This document shows, one piece after another, positions 15,035 to 22,576 of a stretch of DNA of 49,054 nucleotides. The translations under genes were made by a program, and so were the position numbers. Origin of the DNA: Candidatus Moraniibacteriota bacterium (GTDB lineage Bacteria; Patescibacteriota; Minisyncoccia; Moranbacterales; UBA2206); contig JAUXSK010000022.1 of NCBI GenBank assembly GCA_030679995.1, forward strand, positions 1 to 49,054, in the 5' to 3' direction. The stretch's first letter is position 1. Each line of letters begins with the position of its first letter. The notes beneath the pieces are model-generated. The model was given only the letters and a program-made list of their open reading frames with translations, did not search any database and was not told where the DNA came from.

Positions 15035-15676
15035 ATGGAACTTATCGATTTCATCCTCCATGTCGACGTCTATTTGGGTCGGATCATCGCCAGTTACGGG
15101 GAACTGACTTATGCGATTTTGTTCTCTGTCATTTTTGCGGAAACCGGGCTGGTGTTCACGCCGTTTCTGCCTGGGGATTCGCTGCTTTTTTCCGCCGGTA
15201 TGTTCGCGGCTTTGGACGCGTTAAATATCTGGACCTTGTTTTTTCTCCTGTGGGCGGCTTCGTTTCTGGGAGATAATGTCAATTATTGGGTGGGCTATTA
15301 TTTCGGACAAAAAATAGTGGATAACCATCGGATTCCTATCAACCAAAACCACATTGATAAAACCCGCGATTTTTTCCGGGAGCATGGCAAAAAAACCATC
15401 ATCTTGGCCAGGTTTATGCCGATTGTCAGGACATTCGCACCTTTCGTGGCTGGGATAGGCAAAATGGAATATGGAAAATTCGTACCTTTCAGTTTTTTAG
15501 GCGGTCTCGCTTGGGTGGTCATTTTCGTTTTTGGCGGATATTTTTTTGGCAATATCCCATTGGTCAGGGATAATTTTTCGACCGTAATTATGATTATCAT
15601 TGCCGTATCGGTTTTGCCGGCGCTTGTGAAAATCATCGGGAATAAATTAAAGAACCGATCGAAAGAGGGAAGATAA
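15035..15676 (+). CDS. DedA/VTT-family membrane protein
   Basis: The 213-residue protein has the DedA core: FAETGLVFTPFLPGDSLLF (39-57) with its re-entrant loop, GDNVNYWVGYYFG, FFREHGKKTIILARFMP with the conserved arginine, and VAGIGKMEYGKF. Four to five membrane segments are visible. DedA proteins are linked to lipid scrambling or undecaprenyl-phosphate recycling; the latter would fit the peptidoglycan genes in this window, but which applies here is not known. It lies behind the structured leader at 14900-15007. No Shine-Dalgarno site. Confidence 0.9.
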   Translation: MELIDFILHVDVYLGRIIASYGELTYAILFSVIFAETGLVFTPFLPGDSLLFSAGMFAALDALNIWTLFFLLWAASFLGDNVNYWVGYYFGQKIVDNHRIPINQNHIDKTRDFFREHGKKTIILARFMPIVRTFAPFVAGIGKMEYGKFVPFSFLGGLAWVVIFVFGGYFFGNIPLVRDNFSTVIMIIIAVSVLPALVKIIGNKLKNRSKEGR

Positions 15677-15731
15677 AAAATCAGGGCTTTGCGGTAAAAT
15701 AGATTAAATTATTAATCCATAATAAAAAAAT

Positions 15732-16016
15732 ATGAAGTGTCCAATGTGTAATGTGAATCTGCAGATGACCGAGCGGCAAGGAATAGAAATAGATTATTGC
15801 CCGCAATGCCGAGGTATCTGGCTCGATCGTGGCGAGCTGGATAAGATTATCGAGAAATCAGCGGCCAGCAGTCCTATTCTAGGGAGTAATGTGGAAATGA
15901 GGACGGATAATCAGAGGGAGCATGATGACCGTGGCGGGCATTACTCTGGCGATGGATATAGGTATGGTAAAAAACACAAAAAAGAGAGTCTATTGGGCGA
16001 ACTGTTTGATTTCTAG
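15732..16016 (+). CDS. TFIIB-type zinc-ribbon protein
   Basis: This 94-residue protein opens with MKCPMCNVNLQM and continues DYCPQCRGIWLDRGEL, the two CxxC knuckles and GIWLDxGEL ending of the zf-TFIIB family. The knuckles would bind one zinc ion. The C-terminal half is rich in His, Gly, Arg and Lys and looks disordered. The family is common in bacteria but its function is undefined. A TAAAAT box near 15697 may be the promoter. The 182 bp after the gene hold two weak hairpins and no gene. Confidence 0.85.
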   Translation: MKCPMCNVNLQMTERQGIEIDYCPQCRGIWLDRGELDKIIEKSAASSPILGSNVEMRTDNQREHDDRGGHYSGDGYRYGKKHKKESLLGELFDF

Positions 16017-16156
16017 GTATTGTTGCCTGAATGATTTTATCTACACGCATTAAATTTTCCGTGTATGATTTTAAATTGTGCTAAATGATAATATCCGATA
16101 GATGGCAGCCATTTGTTTTTTTAGGTGCCAGATAATTTCGTTTTTCGGATGAAATA

Positions 16157-16165
16157 TGCTATAGT
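16157..16165 (+). promoter_or_regulatory. Extended -10 promoter of the Q/N-rich secreted protein
   Basis: TGCTATAGT lies 33 bp upstream of the ATG at 16199, with an A/T-rich leader and no Shine-Dalgarno site. Confidence 0.5.
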
Positions 16166-16198
16166 AAATGTGTTAAATTAATTATTAAAACAAATCTG

Positions 16199-16879
16199 AT
16201 GAAAAAAACATTACTCGCGGCGCTGGTGCTGATGTTCGGATTCGCCCTTCAGGCCCAGGCGGTAGGTACGAATTCCAATCAAGGCGGAGCCAAACCTGAA
16301 CAAGCGGATGTCGTGGCGCCGGGCAATCCGGTGGGAAATGCCGTCGGAACGCAAGAACAAAACCAAGTTATGAACCAGGGAGAAAACACTCAGATCCAAA
16401 CCCAGGAAAAAAACGCGGTGGAAACGCAAGATGGAGCAAAGACGCCGAAAGGAATTGCCGGCTCTTCAGTACAAAAAAGAAGCCAGGTAGCCAATGCCGT
16501 GCAAGCGATGCTTCAGATAGCGGACAGGAATGAAGGTATTGGAAAACAAGTGCGGACCATCGCCCAAAACCAGAATCAAAACCGTGATAAGTTAGAGAAA
16601 AATATCGAGAAAATTCAAAGCCGTGGCGGATTTGCCAAATTTTTTGTCGGACCTAATTATGGCGAAATAAAAGATGCTCAGAAGACTTTGGAACAGAACC
16701 GGGAACAGATCCGTCAGCTTAACCAGGTCAGGACCCAGCTTTCCAATCAAGGCGATCAGCAGCAGCTTACCGAGCAGATTATGATTTTGGAACAAGCTAA
16801 CCAGGAAATCAAAACTTTGCTGGATGGCGCCCAAGGCGGATTCAGTCTTTTTGGCTGGTTGAATAAATTGGTTTCATAG
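16199..16879 (+). CDS. Secreted Gln/Asn-rich helical protein, unknown function
   Basis: A signal peptide (about 1-21, MKKTLLAALVLMFGFALQAQA) is followed by a disordered Q/N-rich segment (about 24-85, with NQVMNQGENTQIQTQEKN). A long helical region follows (about 90-205), with repeated heptads such as KDAQKTLEQNREQIRQL and QQLTEQIMILEQANQEIKTL. The end, GGFSLFGWLNKLVS, is hydrophobic and could associate with a membrane. I recognise no domain. Architecture suggests an exported coiled-coil structural or surface protein. It has its own promoter and terminator. Confidence 0.65.
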   Translation: MKKTLLAALVLMFGFALQAQAVGTNSNQGGAKPEQADVVAPGNPVGNAVGTQEQNQVMNQGENTQIQTQEKNAVETQDGAKTPKGIAGSSVQKRSQVANAVQAMLQIADRNEGIGKQVRTIAQNQNQNRDKLEKNIEKIQSRGGFAKFFVGPNYGEIKDAQKTLEQNREQIRQLNQVRTQLSNQGDQQQLTEQIMILEQANQEIKTLLDGAQGGFSLFGWLNKLVS

Positions 16880-16889
16880 ATTCTTTTGC

Positions 16890-16927
16890 CATAATGAAAA
16901 CCGTCAGGAATGATGGTTTTTATTATG
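16890..16927 (+). terminator. Long hairpin terminator
   Basis: A 17-bp stem with two G-T pairs (16890-16906 with 16911-16927) around GGAA. The TTTTT tract sits inside the right arm. Confidence 0.75.
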
Positions 16928-16969
16928 CTTTTTTACCGGAAAACGTAAGTCGCACCAAACAGTTTTTTT

Positions 16970-16978
16970 TGCTATGAT
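16970..16978 (+). promoter_or_regulatory. Extended -10 promoter of ddl
   Basis: TGCTATGAT preceded by an eight-T run, as at 13556. The ATG is 28 bp downstream. Confidence 0.5.
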
Positions 16979-17006
16979 AAAGATATAAGCATAAAAAAAT
17001 AATGCG

Positions 17007-18062
17007 ATGAAGAAGATCAATCTAGCGGTCATATTCGGAGGTAAATCCAATGAGCACGAAATTTCCTTGAAGTCGGCCAATGAGGTGATAAATAGTCTCA
17101 ATGCGGATAAATATGATATTATTCCGGTCGCAATTGCCAAAAATGGGCAATGGCTGATCGGCGGGGCCGGCCAGCGTTATATGGAAGCCAATCTGCCGAA
17201 AACTGTCCAAGAAGGCGGGGTGGATGCGGTTGTGATCGAATCTGGCGCGGTTATCTTTTCCGGCGAAGAATTATCCAAGATGGAAATCGACATTGTCCTG
17301 CCAATCGGACACGGCGCTTTTATTGAGGATGGTAAATTGCAAGGTATGTTAGAAATGCTGGATCTTCCGTATGTTTTTTCCGGAACTTTGGCGAGCGCTT
17401 TGGCGATGAACAAACAAAAAACCAAGTTGGTGGCGAAAAACGCCGGACTCAAGGTGGCGAAAGAAATCGTGCTGAAAAAAGGTAAAAAATATAATGTTGG
17501 AAAAATAACCGCCAAGCTCGGATTGCCAGTGGTTGTCAAGCCGACGGAGTCCGGTTCTTCGGTAGGCATCAATATCGCCAAAACCGCTGAAGAATTGGCG
17601 GGCGCGATCGAAGCAGCTTTCCGTTACGGACAGGAAGTGATGTTGGAGCAATTCATCGCGGGGCGTGAATTGACCGTGGCGGTTATGGGGAATAGAAATC
17701 CGAAGGCTTTGCCGGTGGTGGAGATTATCCCGAAGATTTCCACATTTTTTGATTATGCCGCCAAATATCAACAAGGAGGAAGTGAGGAGGTTTGTCCGGC
17801 GGATATTCCGGAGGATATCAGGAAGAAATCCCAAAAATATGCAGTCAAAATTTTCCAAGCCTTGGGTTGCCAGGATTTGGCGCGGGCGGATTTTATCTGG
17901 AGTGAGGCTGACAATAAATTATATTTTCTGGAAATCAATACGATTCCTGGTATGACCGGCACCAGTTTGGCGCCTAAGGCGGCCAGGGCGCAAGGCTTCG
18001 GATTTTCGGAATTTTTGGACAAACTGATCGGCGAGGGGATTAAGAGATATAAACTTAAATGA
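17007..18062 (+). CDS. ddl: D-alanine--D-alanine ligase
   Basis: Ddl joins two D-alanines with ATP to make the dipeptide that MurF adds to the peptidoglycan precursor. The 351-residue ATP-grasp protein begins with AVIFGGKSNEHEISLKSA, has the ATP-binding KPTESGSSVGI loop and the Mg2+/ATP segment LYFLEINTIPGMTGTSLAPKAA, all strongly conserved in Ddl. Length is normal. It overlaps the following flavoprotein gene by 4 bp (ATGA). MurB, MurC, MurG, FtsW and a class A PBP are elsewhere in the window. Confidence 0.95.
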   Translation: MKKINLAVIFGGKSNEHEISLKSANEVINSLNADKYDIIPVAIAKNGQWLIGGAGQRYMEANLPKTVQEGGVDAVVIESGAVIFSGEELSKMEIDIVLPIGHGAFIEDGKLQGMLEMLDLPYVFSGTLASALAMNKQKTKLVAKNAGLKVAKEIVLKKGKKYNVGKITAKLGLPVVVKPTESGSSVGINIAKTAEELAGAIEAAFRYGQEVMLEQFIAGRELTVAVMGNRNPKALPVVEIIPKISTFFDYAAKYQQGGSEEVCPADIPEDIRKKSQKYAVKIFQALGCQDLARADFIWSEADNKLYFLEINTIPGMTGTSLAPKAARAQGFGFSEFLDKLIGEGIKRYKLK

Positions 18063-19696
18063 GAATGAAAAATAATGCAATCCGCATCGATGAGATAATT
18101 CTTGGCTTGGAAGAAGACGAGGCGGTTTTAGCCGATAAAATAACAGCGATTTTAGGCATTGAGGATGAAGGTATTTTGGATTATGAAATCGTGAAACGGG
18201 CGATTGACTCGCGAGACAAAAAGAAAATCTTGTTCGCGTACTCGGTTGACGTGGCGATAAAAAATCCGGAGAATTATCTGGCCGGGACTTCCGCACTGGT
18301 GAAGGGTAAGATGAAAAGGCATCGTGTGCGTTTACAGGTGCCGTATGTCTATCTGATCAAAACTGTGCCAGTCGATGAAAAGAGATTGCGGCCAATCGTG
18401 GTCGGCAGCGGACCGAGCGGTTTGTTCGCGGGTTTGTTGTTGGCGCGGGCGGGTTTGAAGCCGTTGATTATTGAGCGCGGCAAGAATGTAGATGCGCGTA
18501 TTGAGGATGTAGAGAAATTTTTCGCCACTGGTGAGTTGGATATGGAATCCAATATCCAGTTCGGCGAAGGCGGGGCGGGTACTTTTTCGGATGGAAAGTT
18601 GCACACTTTGATCGATAATCCGCGCAAGAAATTCATTTTTGAGGAATTGGTCAAATCCGGCGCTTTGCCGGAAATCGCTTTTGATGCCCAGCCGCATATC
18701 GGGACGGACAAGTTGCGGCAGATCGTGAAAAACATCCGCCAGAAAATCATCCGCTTGGGCGGGGAAGTGCGTTTTGAAACATGCTTGACTGATGTTGAAA
18801 TCGTGGACGGAAAAATCGTGGCAGCGGTTTTTAATGGGCAAGAAAAGGTTCCGGTTTCAGAATTGATTTTGGCGACAGGACATTCGGCGCGCGATACTTA
18901 TGGGATGCTTTATGATAAGAATCTGGAAATGAAAGCTAAGCCTTTCGCCATCGGCGTGCGCATCGAGCATACGGCGGAAATGATAAGCCGGGCGCAATAC
19001 GGTGAATTTTTCGCGCATCCGAAATTATCGACAGCCCGTTATCGGTTGGTGGCGCATTCAGAGAAGAACCGTTCAGTTTATTCTTTTTGTATGTGTCCGG
19101 GTGGTATGGTCGTGGCAGCTTCCTCTGAAAAAGGAAGATTAGTGACCAATGGGATGAGTGAGAGCGCCCAAAACGGTCAGAACTCCAACAGCGCGCTTCT
19201 GGTGAATGTCCTGCCAAGCGATTTTCCTTCTGAGCATCCTTTGGCCGGTATCGAGTTCCAGCGGAAGTGGGAAGAAAGAGCCTATTCGGCCGGTGGCGGA
19301 GGATATAAGGCGCCGGCCCAACTGGTCGGTGATTTCTTGCAAAACAAGCCGTCCAAAAAAATCGGCGGCATCACCCCGACATACGGTCCGGGCGTGACGA
19401 TGACGTCGCTTGAAGGTTGTCTGCCGGAATATGTCCTGACCAGTTTGCGTGAGGCTTTGCCAATTTTGGACCGCAAAGTCAAAGGCTTCGCCCATCCGGA
19501 GGCGGTTTTGACGGGGGTGGAAACCCGCAGTTCCGCTCCGGTCAAGATCGTGCGCGGTGAAAATTTCCAATCGAACATTGCCGGCATCTATCCGGCCGGA
19601 GAAGGGGCAGGTTACGCCGGTGGCATCGTTTCCGCGGCGATTGACGGCCTTTTGGTGGCGGAAGCGATTGTTGGAAAATATTATCCGGAAACCTGA
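18059..19696 (+). CDS. COG2509-type FAD-dependent dehydrogenase, uncharacterised
   Basis: This 545-residue flavoprotein has a small N-terminal domain (about 1-115), then a dinucleotide-binding motif VVGSGPSGLFAGLLLARAG (118-136). It continues with LIIERG and the family hallmark QFGEGGAGTFSDGKL. The C-terminus closes with GIYPAGEGAGYAGGIVSAA, the second FAD-binding motif. These features define the uncharacterised COG2509 dehydrogenases, related to the HI0933/geranylgeranyl reductase-like flavoproteins. The substrate is unknown. Its start overlaps the ddl stop (ATGA), so the two are co-translated; whether this reflects a cell wall role is open. Confidence 0.88.
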   Translation: MRMKNNAIRIDEIILGLEEDEAVLADKITAILGIEDEGILDYEIVKRAIDSRDKKKILFAYSVDVAIKNPENYLAGTSALVKGKMKRHRVRLQVPYVYLIKTVPVDEKRLRPIVVGSGPSGLFAGLLLARAGLKPLIIERGKNVDARIEDVEKFFATGELDMESNIQFGEGGAGTFSDGKLHTLIDNPRKKFIFEELVKSGALPEIAFDAQPHIGTDKLRQIVKNIRQKIIRLGGEVRFETCLTDVEIVDGKIVAAVFNGQEKVPVSELILATGHSARDTYGMLYDKNLEMKAKPFAIGVRIEHTAEMISRAQYGEFFAHPKLSTARYRLVAHSEKNRSVYSFCMCPGGMVVAASSEKGRLVTNGMSESAQNGQNSNSALLVNVLPSDFPSEHPLAGIEFQRKWEERAYSAGGGGYKAPAQLVGDFLQNKPSKKIGGITPTYGPGVTMTSLEGCLPEYVLTSLREALPILDRKVKGFAHPEAVLTGVETRSSAPVKIVRGENFQSNIAGIYPAGEGAGYAGGIVSAAIDGLLVAEAIVGKYYPET

Positions 19697-19877
19697 CATA
19701 TTTTTTCTTGTTGAAAAATTATTTGCAGATTATTGTATTACAGTAGGATTGTTATAGCAGGATAATAATTTATCTTTGCGTCTGGTTGTTCTTTAAAATA
19801 TAAAAAATGAGAAGTAATATGGGAAATATATGGATAAACGTGCAACGGCACATAATGTTTATGGAGGATTTTAAAAA

Positions 19878-20240
19878 ATGAAAATTTTATTCGTTGAAGA
19901 TGAACCGGCTGTACTGGATGTGTTATCAAGGATGCTGGAAATATTTGGAAAACATGAAGTCATTGGCAGGACAAGCAGTACGGAGGCTCTTAATTTGTTT
20001 TCACGAAATCCGGAGTTGTTCGATGTGGTAATAACGGATCAGACGATGCCGAATATGAAGGGGACTGAATTGGCACAAAGAATTCTTTGCGTGCGGCCTG
20101 CTATGCCGATCATACTGTGTACGGGGTATGATACGGAGGATCTTAAAAAAGAAGCGAATGCGTTGGGAATTCAAGGGTTCGTTTCAAAACCTTCAACATT
20201 TATGGACATATTGAAAATAATTGATGATGTTGTTAAATGA
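19878..20240 (+). CDS. Stand-alone response regulator receiver domain (CheY-like)
   Basis: The 120-residue protein is a single receiver domain. It has the acidic pair in FVEDEP, the phospho-acceptor Asp in VVITDQTMPNMKG, the switch Thr in ILCTGY and Lys in FVSKPS. There is no output domain, and no histidine kinase is encoded nearby, so it presumably acts through protein-protein contact. Its ATG follows GGAGG at 19863-19867, one of few clear Shine-Dalgarno sites in the window. A 24-codon frame (ATG 19807) ends in a TGA that overlaps this ATG. Confidence 0.92.
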   Translation: MKILFVEDEPAVLDVLSRMLEIFGKHEVIGRTSSTEALNLFSRNPELFDVVITDQTMPNMKGTELAQRILCVRPAMPIILCTGYDTEDLKKEANALGIQGFVSKPSTFMDILKIIDDVVK

Positions 20241-20369
20241 GGTAATCTATTTGCAGATATCGGGATGTCGATTGGATAACCTCTTCTTTTTTATGAATCC
20301 CGGGTGGATCGCTTGATAAGGTTGTTGTATTTAAGATGCGATGACGGGGTTTTATAAAAACTTTATAAG

Positions 20370-20403
20370 GCCGGCTAGAACCAATTAGCCGGCTGTTTTT
20401 TTT
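20370..20403 (+). terminator. Rho-independent terminator
   Basis: GCCGGCTA (20370-20377) pairs with TAGCCGGC (20386-20393), followed by TG and a run of T residues. It lies 130 bp after the response regulator stop and could end that transcript or a small RNA. Confidence 0.75.
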
Positions 20404-20451
20404 GTTGCGAATGGGCTTGCTTCGCGAGTCCGGAAGTTTTTCGAATAAATA

Positions 20452-20619
20452 ATAAAAGGGGGTTGGGAAGCGCTTGCGCTTCCCAACCCCAGGGGATCAG
20501 TGAAGACGGGCACATCCGTCTTCGTGGTGCCGGAGAAACGGAGGAGAAACTCAGGCACCACAAGATACCATAGCACATCTATGCGGAATCTTACAAGTTT
20601 TTAAAATAAAAAGGCACGT
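20452..20619 (-). ncRNA. Candidate structured RNA with promoter and terminator, about 165 nt
   Basis: On the minus strand a promoter at 20654-20626 is followed by three contiguous hairpins and then a terminator. The first is AAGAT/CATAG pairing with CTATG/ATCTT (20592-20562). The second is an 8-bp stem GTGGTGCC/GGCACCAC with a 22-nt loop (20561-20524). The third is an 8-bp stem GAAGACGG/CCGTCTTC (20523-20502, given in + orientation). The terminator is a perfect 14-bp stem (20490-20459) followed by CTTTT on the minus strand. The first three helices abut with no unpaired base, so they could stack coaxially. No protein frame is convincing. I match it to no known RNA family. Confidence 0.55.
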
Positions 20620-20625
20620 TTTTTA

Positions 20626-20654
20626 ATTATACATCAAAAATGATATTTTGTCCA
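20626..20654 (-). promoter_or_regulatory. Minus-strand sigma70 promoter of the RNA candidate
   Basis: Read on the minus strand: TGGACA (20654-20649), exactly 17 bp, TATAAT (20631-20626). One mismatch in twelve hexamer positions. Confidence 0.65.
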
Positions 20655-20827
20655 GAGTAGGCCTTTTTAGGTTTTATCCGAAGCCCATTTGGCAATGGAA
20701 AAATTGGCGGGAAGAACGGGTATTGCTAAATAAATGATTCGGTGGTTAGATTGAAGCAGTCGCTTAATAAATAAAAAATAAAAACCAGATAAATTTTTAT
20801 TAAAACAAAACAACAAGGGAGGGAGAG

Positions 20828-21085
20828 ATGGATTGGTGGTATGCGGGCGTAGGAATTTATTTTTTCATCGGTTTTGAACTGGGCATTTTAGTAGCAATTT
20901 ATTTTTATATCAATTCTGAAGGATTGCGCAGGATGATTGCAGAAAAATATCCGGAAACAGGACGTTTTTTTATGTGGCTGGTAGTATCGATGATATGCGG
21001 AGTCATCATTGTCTTTTGGCCATTCATCCTAGCCATTCTTGTCGTCAGGCATATGTTTTGCGATAAGCGCTGCAAAGAGGCGTGA
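20828..21085 (+). CDS. Small two-helix membrane protein, unknown
   Basis: This 85-residue protein has two hydrophobic segments (about 5-28 and 47-73) around a charged loop (EGLRRMIAEKYPETGRF) and a Cys/Lys/Arg tail (MFCDKRCKEA). It begins after GGGAGGGAGAG, a strong Shine-Dalgarno site. No family is recognised. A terminator follows closely, so it is a single-gene unit. Confidence 0.6.
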   Translation: MDWWYAGVGIYFFIGFELGILVAIYFYINSEGLRRMIAEKYPETGRFFMWLVVSMICGVIIVFWPFILAILVVRHMFCDKRCKEA

Positions 21086-21100
21086 GGAGTATGAGTTTAA

Positions 21101-21134
21101 ATGCCAGCAGGGATCCTTCCTGCCGGCATTTTTT
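21101..21134 (+). terminator. Rho-independent terminator
   Basis: ATGCC-A-GCAGG pairs with CCTGC-C-GGCAT (21101-21111 with 21119-21129), one mismatch, followed by five T residues. Confidence 0.75.
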
Positions 21135-21182
21135 AATCTGGCTGAGGATGGATGGGTTTGGCGTGCGTAGGGAGTGTTTTTT

Positions 21183-21216
21183 AAAAAAAGTCCCCGCGAA
21201 GCTTGCGCTTGCGGGG
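21183..21216 (-). terminator. Minus-strand terminator of the orphan gene at 21241
   Basis: CCCCGC/GCGGGG (21192-21197 with 21211-21216) and AAGC/GCTT inside form a hairpin. On the minus strand it is followed by AC and seven T residues (21189-21183). It lies 25 bp past the minus-strand stop at 21241. Confidence 0.65.
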
Positions 21217-21240
21217 GTCGTGGATAAGGTATGATTGCTT

Positions 21241-21603
21241 TCAGAAAATCGGCACGCCGACATCGAGAAGCAAGTTGTCATATCTTTTAGGTCTCGGTAG
21301 CGACCCGCGTGTTGTATGCCATTTTTTCAGGGATTCGCCAAAGATCCAGTTTTGTCCAAGGAAGAATACCATATATTCATACGGTATTCCCGAAAGATTT
21401 TCGGCATTGATCTGCTTGCAAGTTACGGCGGCGATTTCGCCGATTTCGGATTCCTTGTCCGTAACCATCTCGATGGCAGCTGCCCATTTAATGGCTAATC
21501 TGATAGCCGTGGGAATCAATAATCCTCTGTTTTCCGCGGCTTGTTTGGCGCGTCTTAATGTTTTGGCTGATACCTTGGCAGCCACTGTCGGTGTCGCAGA
21601 CAT
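21241..21603 (-). CDS. Hypothetical cytoplasmic protein (minus strand)
   Basis: A 120-residue protein starting MSATPTVAAKVSAKTLRRAKQAAENRG-like, with a helical N-terminal half and an aromatic C-terminal half (YEYMVFFLGQNWIFGESL). The ATG at 21603 is preceded by CGGAGGAAATAAT, a strong Shine-Dalgarno site, and the gene is followed by a minus-strand terminator. TTGACA with a poor TACGCT box 18 bp on lies upstream on the same strand. These signals make it a better gene than the overlapping + strand frame (21203-21622). No family is recognised. It is one of only two minus-strand protein genes in the window. Confidence 0.6.
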   Translation of the reverse strand: MSATPTVAAKVSAKTLRRAKQAAENRGLLIPTAIRLAIKWAAAIEMVTDKESEIGEIAAVTCKQINAENLSGIPYEYMVFFLGQNWIFGESLKKWHTTRGSLPRPKRYDNLLLDVGVPIF

Positions 21604-21696
21604 ATTATTTCCTCCGTGTTGAATTTTTAACAAAAAACTATCTCAGACATTCACATTGGAATAGCGTAACAGGAACAGTGCTAAATTGTCAATCCG

Positions 21697-21705
21697 TGGT
21701 ATAAT
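21697..21705 (+). promoter_or_regulatory. Extended -10 promoter of the small membrane protein
   Basis: TGGTATAAT, identical to the element at 4863. The first ATG downstream (21714) opens a five-codon frame; the likely gene begins at 21745. Confidence 0.5.
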
Positions 21706-21744
21706 GGCTCCATATGCGGATTATCCGGTAAATATAAAATATCT

Positions 21745-21948
21745 ATGGAAAACGAAATCATAAAAAAATTAGAAGAACAGGACAAGAAAATCGAGGCGAT
21801 TTGGGTCAGTGTGGAGAAAACCCGCAAATATTTCCTGGCAACGATCATCATCACGGTCATTATGACCGTCTTGCCCTTGATCGGATTGGCTATCGTCATC
21901 CCGATATTTTTGGGCACGCTTTCCAGCTCGATGGGCGGCTTGCTGTAG
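21745..21948 (+). CDS. Small single-helix membrane protein with charged N-terminus
   Basis: The 67-residue protein has a charged amphipathic N-terminal helix (MENEIIKKLEEQDKKIEAIW) followed by a hydrophobic region (about 30-60) with a VLPLIGLAIVIP break, so one long or two short membrane helices. Similar layouts recur among orphan proteins in CPR-like genomes, from memory. It is followed after 48 bp by the sigma factor gene, and no terminator separates them, so it may be the first gene of that operon. Confidence 0.6.
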   Translation: MENEIIKKLEEQDKKIEAIWVSVEKTRKYFLATIIITVIMTVLPLIGLAIVIPIFLGTLSSSMGGLL

Positions 21949-21996
21949 GGATGGTGAAAACAAACGGCTTGGATTGCGTACTAGTTGTATAAGATT

Positions 21997-22572
21997 ATGG
22001 CTGAGGAAAAAGCGTTGACAGACGCGCATTTAGTCGAATTGGCGAAAACCGACCCCGAATCTTTCGGGCTTTTGATGGAGCGCTACCAGGGCCAGCTGTC
22101 CGGCTATATCAGGCGTCTGACACGGTTGTCGCCGGATGACGTGCAGGATCTATTGCAGGAAGTTTTCATTAAGATTTATCAGAACTTGAATGCCTATGAC
22201 AGAGATTTGAAGTTTTCCAGCTGGGCCTATCGGATCGCACATAACCAGGTTGTGGACTATTTCCGGCGTTCCGGCGCCCGGCCGCAAACCGACGTGTTGG
22301 AAGATTATGAATGGGAAAAGATCGTGGGCGGCGGGATCCAACTGGAAAAATATATCGTAAACAAAGATTGCGCGGAGAAAGTCAAAGCCTGTATCGAAGA
22401 CTTGCCTTTGAATTATCGGGAAATCTTGATTTTGCGCTTCGTGGAAGAAAAGGAATATGAAGAAATTATGGATATTTTGAAAAAACCCAAAGGTTCCGTG
22501 GCTACTCTCATCGCGCGCGGTAAGGAGATACTCCGGAGCAAGATGGAAGAACGGAATATTAATTGTTTTTAA
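21997..22572 (+). CDS. ECF-type sigma-70 family RNA polymerase sigma factor
   Basis: This 191-residue protein has region 2 (about 20-90, with YIRRLTRLSPDDVQDLLQEV and FSSWAYRIAHNQVVDYFRR) and region 4 (about 130-185, with DLPLNYREILILRFVEEKEY). It lacks regions 1 and 3, which defines ECF factors. These direct polymerase to a small stress or envelope regulon and are usually held inactive by a neighbouring membrane anti-sigma factor. The gene 4 bp downstream encodes a membrane protein fitting that position. The ATG at 21997 is preferred to a TTG 12 bp upstream. No Shine-Dalgarno site is evident. Confidence 0.92.
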   Translation: MAEEKALTDAHLVELAKTDPESFGLLMERYQGQLSGYIRRLTRLSPDDVQDLLQEVFIKIYQNLNAYDRDLKFSSWAYRIAHNQVVDYFRRSGARPQTDVLEDYEWEKIVGGGIQLEKYIVNKDCAEKVKACIEDLPLNYREILILRFVEEKEYEEIMDILKKPKGSVATLIARGKEILRSKMEERNINCF

Positions 22573-22576
22573 TGTT

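Larger units (their letters stand above)
20241..20827. other. 587-bp region without a protein gene
   Basis: Short frames here show no family pattern. The stretch holds a weak hairpin at 20239-20283, the terminator at 20370-20403, the minus-strand RNA candidate at 20452-20619 with its promoter, and about 170 bp of A/T-rich sequence before the gene at 20828. Its density of perfect hairpins is the highest in the window. Confidence 0.6.

Noticed and set aside
20241-20827. CRISPR array
   Set aside because: The hairpins in this stretch differ in sequence and are not separated by regular spacers; no cas gene is nearby.
21203-21622. + strand frame of 139 codons
   Set aside because: It overlaps the minus-strand gene at 21241-21603, which has a Shine-Dalgarno site and terminator. 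The + frame has neither and begins inside a hairpin.
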